Shown: piece by piece, positions 61,057 through 64,000 of the stretch
Layout: each line of letters begins with the position of its first letter
Position numbering within the stretch: position 1 is the stretch's first letter
Assembly: GCF_000024345.1 (NCBI RefSeq)
Contig: NC_013729.1
Coordinates: 6,014,001 to 6,078,000, forward strand
Origin: Kribbella flavida DSM 17836
GTDB lineage: Bacteria; Actinomycetota; Actinomycetes; Propionibacteriales; Kribbellaceae
Length of the DNA stretch: 64,000 nucleotides
Reading direction: 5' to 3'
Notes under the pieces: model-generated
Databases searched by the model: none
Told to the model about the DNA's origin: nothing
What the model saw: the letters and a program-made list of their open reading frames with translations, nothing else
Made by a program: the position numbers and the translations under genes

Positions 61057-62154
61057 ATGAGCACACCGAACGAAGGCCAGGGCTTCTCCTGGACGCCGGG
61101 CGACGCGGCCGGCGCCGCGCGCGTGCTGTCCGAGCTGGGCCCGCGGGAGCAGCAGGCCCTGGGCCGGGTGATCCGCGCCGCCGCTGCGGTCGGCCCGGTG
61201 ATCAACGGCGTGGCCCGTGGCATCCGCGTCATCCGGAACACGATGTCCCGGCTGAGCGAGTTCGCCCAGCGCCTGGCCGGTACGGCTCGCAACCTGCGCG
61301 CCGGCGCGCGGGAGCGGGCGACCAGCGTCCGGCAGAGCTCGTCCGAGCGGGCCGGGGCGATGAGCCAGCAGACCCGCGAAGCCGTCGACCGCGCTCGCGG
61401 AGGTGCCGTGAACGCCGCCACCTGGGCGGCCAACTCGGTCGTCGGCGGTGCGCAGGCGATCGGTCGCGTCGCCGCCGCCGCGGGTCGCGCCACGGCCGAC
61501 GTCGGTCGTCAGGCGGGAGCTGCCGTGGCCGACGCCGGCCGACAGGCGGGTGCGGCGGTGGCGGATGCGGGTCGCCAGGCTGGAGCTGCCGTGGCGGATG
61601 CCGGCCGGCAGGCTGGAGCCGCGGCGGCCAACGCGGGCCGTCAGGCGGTCGCGGCGGGTCAGGAGGCGGCGGGCAAGGCCGGTCGCTGGTTCAACGCGCA
61701 GGTCAGCCGCGGGGCCGCCAAGGCGAGCGCCGCCCTCGCGGGTCTGGCCGCGCGCCGGATGGACCCGACGCTCACCTCGCCGGACCAGAAGCTCGAGAAG
61801 CGCGACATCCTGCTCGCGCAGAAGTCCGCCGAACTGTTCAGCTCCCCGGAGAGCGAGCGCCCGGCGAAGGCGGCCGAGCTCGCGGCGTTCATCCAGAAGG
61901 AGTACGGCGCCGCGCAGGTGAACGGCCCCGACCAGAACGCGCAGGGCCAGGAGGCCGGCGTGGCCCGGAACGTCGCCGCCAGCCAGGAGATGAGCCGCTT
62001 CATCACCGCCAGCCCGTCCGCCTCGACGATGTCGAAGCCGGACACCCAGGCCGGCAAGCAGTCGGAGTCCGGCGCCGAGCCCGGCACCGGCCGCCACCGC
62101 AAGCAGCCCGGCCAGGGCAAGGACCAGAGCAAGGGCAAGGACCAGGGCCGCTGA
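61057..62154 (+). CDS. Alanine-rich 11-residue-repeat protein, second gene
   Basis: The 365-residue protein has no signal peptide. Residues 20-145 are strongly helical and amphipathic. Residues 147-201 are five copies of an 11-residue unit (consensus ADAGRQAGAAV), the period of LEA and synuclein-type amphipathic helices. Residues 230-300 form a charged helical region (PDQKLEKRDILLAQKSAELF) and the end is disordered and Gln/Gly/Lys-rich. Function is unknown; membrane or polymer association is possible. It is translated right after the 60467 gene and followed by a strong terminator. Confidence 0.78.
   Translation: MSTPNEGQGFSWTPGDAAGAARVLSELGPREQQALGRVIRAAAAVGPVINGVARGIRVIRNTMSRLSEFAQRLAGTARNLRAGARERATSVRQSSSERAGAMSQQTREAVDRARGGAVNAATWAANSVVGGAQAIGRVAAAAGRATADVGRQAGAAVADAGRQAGAAVADAGRQAGAAVADAGRQAGAAAANAGRQAVAAGQEAAGKAGRWFNAQVSRGAAKASAALAGLAARRMDPTLTSPDQKLEKRDILLAQKSAELFSSPESERPAKAAELAAFIQKEYGAAQVNGPDQNAQGQEAGVARNVAASQEMSRFITASPSASTMSKPDTQAGKQSESGAEPGTGRHRKQPGQGKDQSKGKDQGR
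61495..61659 (+). repeat. Five in-frame 33-bp repeats
   Basis: The repeats encode ADVGRQAGAAV, ADAGRQAGAAV (twice), ADAGRQAGAAA and ANAGRQAVAAG. DNA copies differ mainly at third positions, so the protein repeat is old and maintained rather than a recent slippage product. Confidence 0.8.
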
Positions 62155-62170
62155 GCCCAGCACACATCTG

Positions 62171-62207
62171 ACGAAGCGCCGGCGAGCACACCTCGCCGGC
62201 GCTTCGT
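62171..62207 (+). terminator. Terminator after the 11-residue-repeat gene
   Basis: ACGAAGCGCCGGCGAG and CTCGCCGGCGCTTCGT form a perfect 16-base stem with a CACAC loop, 17 bases past the stop. The tail (CGTACTCC) is not T-rich. Confidence 0.82.
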
Positions 62208-62232
62208 CGTACTCCGGGAGCCGGCCCTGCCA

Positions 62233-62383
62233 GGTCCGGCGCACGCCCGGGTCCGGCGCACGCCCGGGTCCGGCGCACGCCCGGGTCCAGCGCACGCCCG
62301 GGTCCAGCGCACGCCCGGGTCCAGCGCACGCCCGGGTCCAGCGCACGCCCGGGTCCGGCGCTGCCGGGACCGGCGCACGCCCG
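62233..62383. repeat. 17-bp tandem repeat array
   Basis: Seven head-to-tail copies of GGTCCRGCGCACGCCCG run from 62233 to 62351 (three with G and four with A at the variable position), followed by a shortened copy and one with GGACC. The array fills the space between the terminator and the TetR stop. It is a likely length-variable locus. Confidence 0.9.
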
Positions 62384-62399
62384 GGACCGGTCGGCGCGG

Positions 62400-62981
62400 T
62401 CAGCTCGGGACGTTGCGGCGGCCGGTGAGAACGGCGGTGGCGGCTTCGAGCAGGGTCTGGTGGAACTCGGCGTCGCTGAGCTGGGCCGGTTCCAGGCCCG
62501 CGGAAAAGACGGCACCGACGACCTCGACGGCCGCCGTGGCGATCACCCGGTCGCGAGGGCTGGGATCCGGGCCGGCCAGCCAGAGCTGGAAGCGGCGGCT
62601 GCGCTCGATCAGCTCCCCCAGATCGTCCCCGAAGGCGGCCAGCACGGCCGCGATGTCACGCAGCACGGTCGGCCCGGTGGCGCGGTGGGTGATCACCACG
62701 TCCAGATACGCGGCGAGCAGCTCGCGCTCCGCCTCCGGTGACCACGGCACCGTGTCGACCCGCTGGAACATCGCGTACAGGTCGTCGAAGAACGTGCCGA
62801 TGATCGCCTTCAGCAGGTCCTGCTTCGACGAGTAGTGGTAGTACAGCGACGCCTTGGTGATGCCGACCTGCTCGGCGATCTCCCGCAGGCTCGTCTTCTC
62901 GTACCCCTGACTGCTGAACAGCTCGAGCGCAGCCCGGTGGATGTCGCCCTTCGTGTCCCGGGACTTCGTCTCCTGCTGCAT
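62400..62981 (-). CDS. TetR family transcriptional regulator
   Basis: A 193-residue repressor with N-terminal helix-turn-helix at about residues 12-55 (AALELFSSQGYEKTSLREIAEQ and ITKASLYYHYSSKQDLL). The ligand-binding half is helical. It is divergent from an MMPL transporter gene across a 91-base spacer with two 18-base operators, so it almost certainly represses both. The ATG at 62981 is the natural start. Confidence 0.95.
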   Translation of the reverse strand: MQQETKSRDTKGDIHRAALELFSSQGYEKTSLREIAEQVGITKASLYYHYSSKQDLLKAIIGTFFDDLYAMFQRVDTVPWSPEAERELLAAYLDVVITHRATGPTVLRDIAAVLAAFGDDLGELIERSRRFQLWLAGPDPSPRDRVIATAAVEVVGAVFSAGLEPAQLSDAEFHQTLLEAATAVLTGRRNVPS

Positions 62982-63007
62982 GCGGCCCAGTTTCTCATTG
63001 TTCTTGC

Positions 63008-63048
63008 CTACCGTCCGGCAGGTAGCCTATCTACCGACCGGCAGGTAG
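63008..63048. promoter_or_regulatory. Paired TetR operators
   Basis: CTACCGTCCGGCAGGTAG (63008-63025) and CTACCGACCGGCAGGTAG (63031-63048) are identical except for one base and are imperfect palindromes (CTACC...GGTAG). They repeat at 23 bases, about two helical turns, which suits cooperative binding of two dimers. Confidence 0.85.
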
Positions 63049-63072
63049 ACAGCATGTTCAGGAGGATTTCCC

Positions 63073-64000
63073 GTGTTCACTCGACTCGGACGCTTCGTCG
63101 TCCACAACCCGTGGAAGGTGATCGCCGCCTGGGTGATCGCGGCGATCGCCGTGGTCGCCTTCGCGCCGACGATCGCCGACGTCACCAGCAAGGACCAGGC
63201 CAGCTTCCTGCCCGACTCCTACGAATCGGTGCAGGCGCAGAAGCTGGCCGCCGACGCGTTCGGCCAGACCAGCGACGCGACCGCCAGCATCGTCGTCAAA
63301 CGAGCCGACGGCGCGCAGCTGAGCGCCGCCGACCAGGGCAAGGTCACCGCGCTGGCGAAGAGCATCACCGAGGCGAGGATCGAGCGGGTCACCGGCGCGG
63401 TCTCCGGTCCGCAAGCCCTCTCGCCGAACAAGCAGGTCCAGCTGGTCAGCGTCGGCCTGAAGGGCCTCGCCGAGGAGCAGGCCGTGCTGGACGCGGTTCA
63501 GAAGGTCCGCGACCTGACCGGCCCGGCGCTGTCCGGCAGCGGCCTCGAGTACGGCGTGACCGGGGACGCGGCGCTGTTCCTGGACAACCAGGACGCCTTC
63601 GAGAACGCGTTCGTCGTGGTCGGTGTCGCGACCATCGTGCTGATCATCGGCCTGCTGCTGTTCATCTACCGCAGCCCGGTCGCGGCCCTGCTGCCGATCC
63701 TCACCGTCGGCCTGGTCAGCGCGATCGCGCCCGGCCTGATCGCGCTCGCCGCCAAGGCGTTCGACCTGCAGGTGACCCAAGACCTGCAGACCATCCTGAC
63801 CGTGGTGCTGTACGGCGTCGGCACCGACTACATCCTGTTCCTGCTGTTCCGGTACCGCGAACGCCTGCGGGCCGGCGAGGACCCGAAGCAGGCGCTGGTC
63901 ACCGCGACCGGCCGGGTCGCCGAGGTGATCGTCTCCGCCGCCGGCGCGATCGTGGTCTCGTTCAGCGCGCTTCTGCTCGCGGTCTTCGGCGCCTTCAAGA
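63073..64000 (+). CDS. MMPL/RND family transporter, partial
   Basis: The gene continues past the window end; 309 codons are visible. It starts at GTG 63073, six bases after GGAGGA. The first membrane helix (residues about 17-40) is followed by a large outside loop with FLPDSYES and DATASIVVK, then helices with FLLFRYRERLRAG after GVGTDYI, the hallmark of MMPL proteins. Such transporters export lipids or drugs with proton drive. Control by the divergent TetR is indicated by two operators in its promoter. Confidence 0.94.
   Translation, partial: MFTRLGRFVVHNPWKVIAAWVIAAIAVVAFAPTIADVTSKDQASFLPDSYESVQAQKLAADAFGQTSDATASIVVKRADGAQLSAADQGKVTALAKSITEARIERVTGAVSGPQALSPNKQVQLVSVGLKGLAEEQAVLDAVQKVRDLTGPALSGSGLEYGVTGDAALFLDNQDAFENAFVVVGVATIVLIIGLLLFIYRSPVAALLPILTVGLVSAIAPGLIALAAKAFDLQVTQDLQTILTVVLYGVGTDYILFLLFRYRERLRAGEDPKQALVTATGRVAEVIVSAAGAIVVSFSALLLAVFGAFK

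Noticed and set aside
61495..61659. Non-coding tandem repeat
   Set aside because: The 33-base period is in frame with a gene and varies at third positions, so it is a protein repeat.
62233..62383. CRISPR array
   Set aside because: The copies are contiguous 17-base units without spacers and there are no cas genes.

Overview
The window is high-GC DNA (roughly 70 percent by eye) from an actinobacterium. Supporting this are a mycothiol S-conjugate amidase, a DUF4307 protein, a class II fructose-bisphosphatase (GlpX), DUF4245, DUF1707 and DUF4383 membrane proteins, an F420/DDN-type nitroreductase, many GTG/TTG starts and many apparently leaderless promoters. Gene content and order suggest a soil Propionibacteriales organism such as Kribbella; that placement is inference from general knowledge, not from a comparison. 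I see no tRNA, rRNA, CRISPR array, transposase or prophage. Most of the window is ordinary chromosome, with a few decayed loci.

Layout. 0-6.4 kb: APH-like kinase, MobA-like protein, DUF4245, glpX, a PfkB sugar kinase, DUF1707 protein and two small exported or membrane proteins. 6.5-14.6 kb: class I fumarase, divergent AraC regulator and SDR, a degraded P-loop kinase, an unrecognised Cys/His protein, then fumC with DUF402. 14.6-22.8 kb: spermidine-synthase-like methyltransferase fold, secreted transglycosylase, PIN-PhoH protein, CxxC membrane protein, short-chain isoprenyl transferase, hemolysin III, a second APH-like kinase and a DDN-family protein. 22.8-27.1 kb: a secreted protease locus with an emfourin-like lipoprotein, an M28 aminopeptidase and an M4 metalloprotease whose C-terminal domains are near copies of each other. 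27.2-33 kb: DUF255 thioredoxin-fold protein, CopD, mca, DUF4307 and greA. 33-42.7 kb: a DrrAB-like ABC exporter divergent from an MFS exporter, a DUF4097-like adhesin-fold protein, a Ser/Thr kinase and a MarR/MFS pair. 42.7-51 kb: a sugar ABC importer behind ilvA, an aldo/keto reductase, a second ABC-2 exporter and DUF4383. 51-55.9 kb: a small protein, SDR, a second MarR/MFS pair, hemerythrin and an AbiEii-type nucleotidyltransferase remnant. 55.9-64 kb: AI-2E family transporter, MutL/GlmL-like ATPase, cystathionine gamma-synthase, an unrecognised two-gene unit with an 11-residue-repeat protein, and a TetR/MMPL pair running off the end.

Regulation that can be read directly: four transporter genes sit behind palindromic operators (MarR/MFS at 42.2 kb, MarR/MFS at 52.5 kb, TetR/MMPL at 63.0 kb, CopD at 30.4 kb). 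At least eleven genes have a TANNNT-like -10 hexamer ending 6-7 bases before the start codon, which is the pattern of leaderless transcripts. The most unusual DNA structure is a family of three two-armed palindromes in intergenic spaces (15.35, 58.78 and 60.28 kb), one of them preceded by a degenerate array of its own outer arm. The most interesting gene module is the protease/inhibitor-like cluster at 22.8-27.1 kb.
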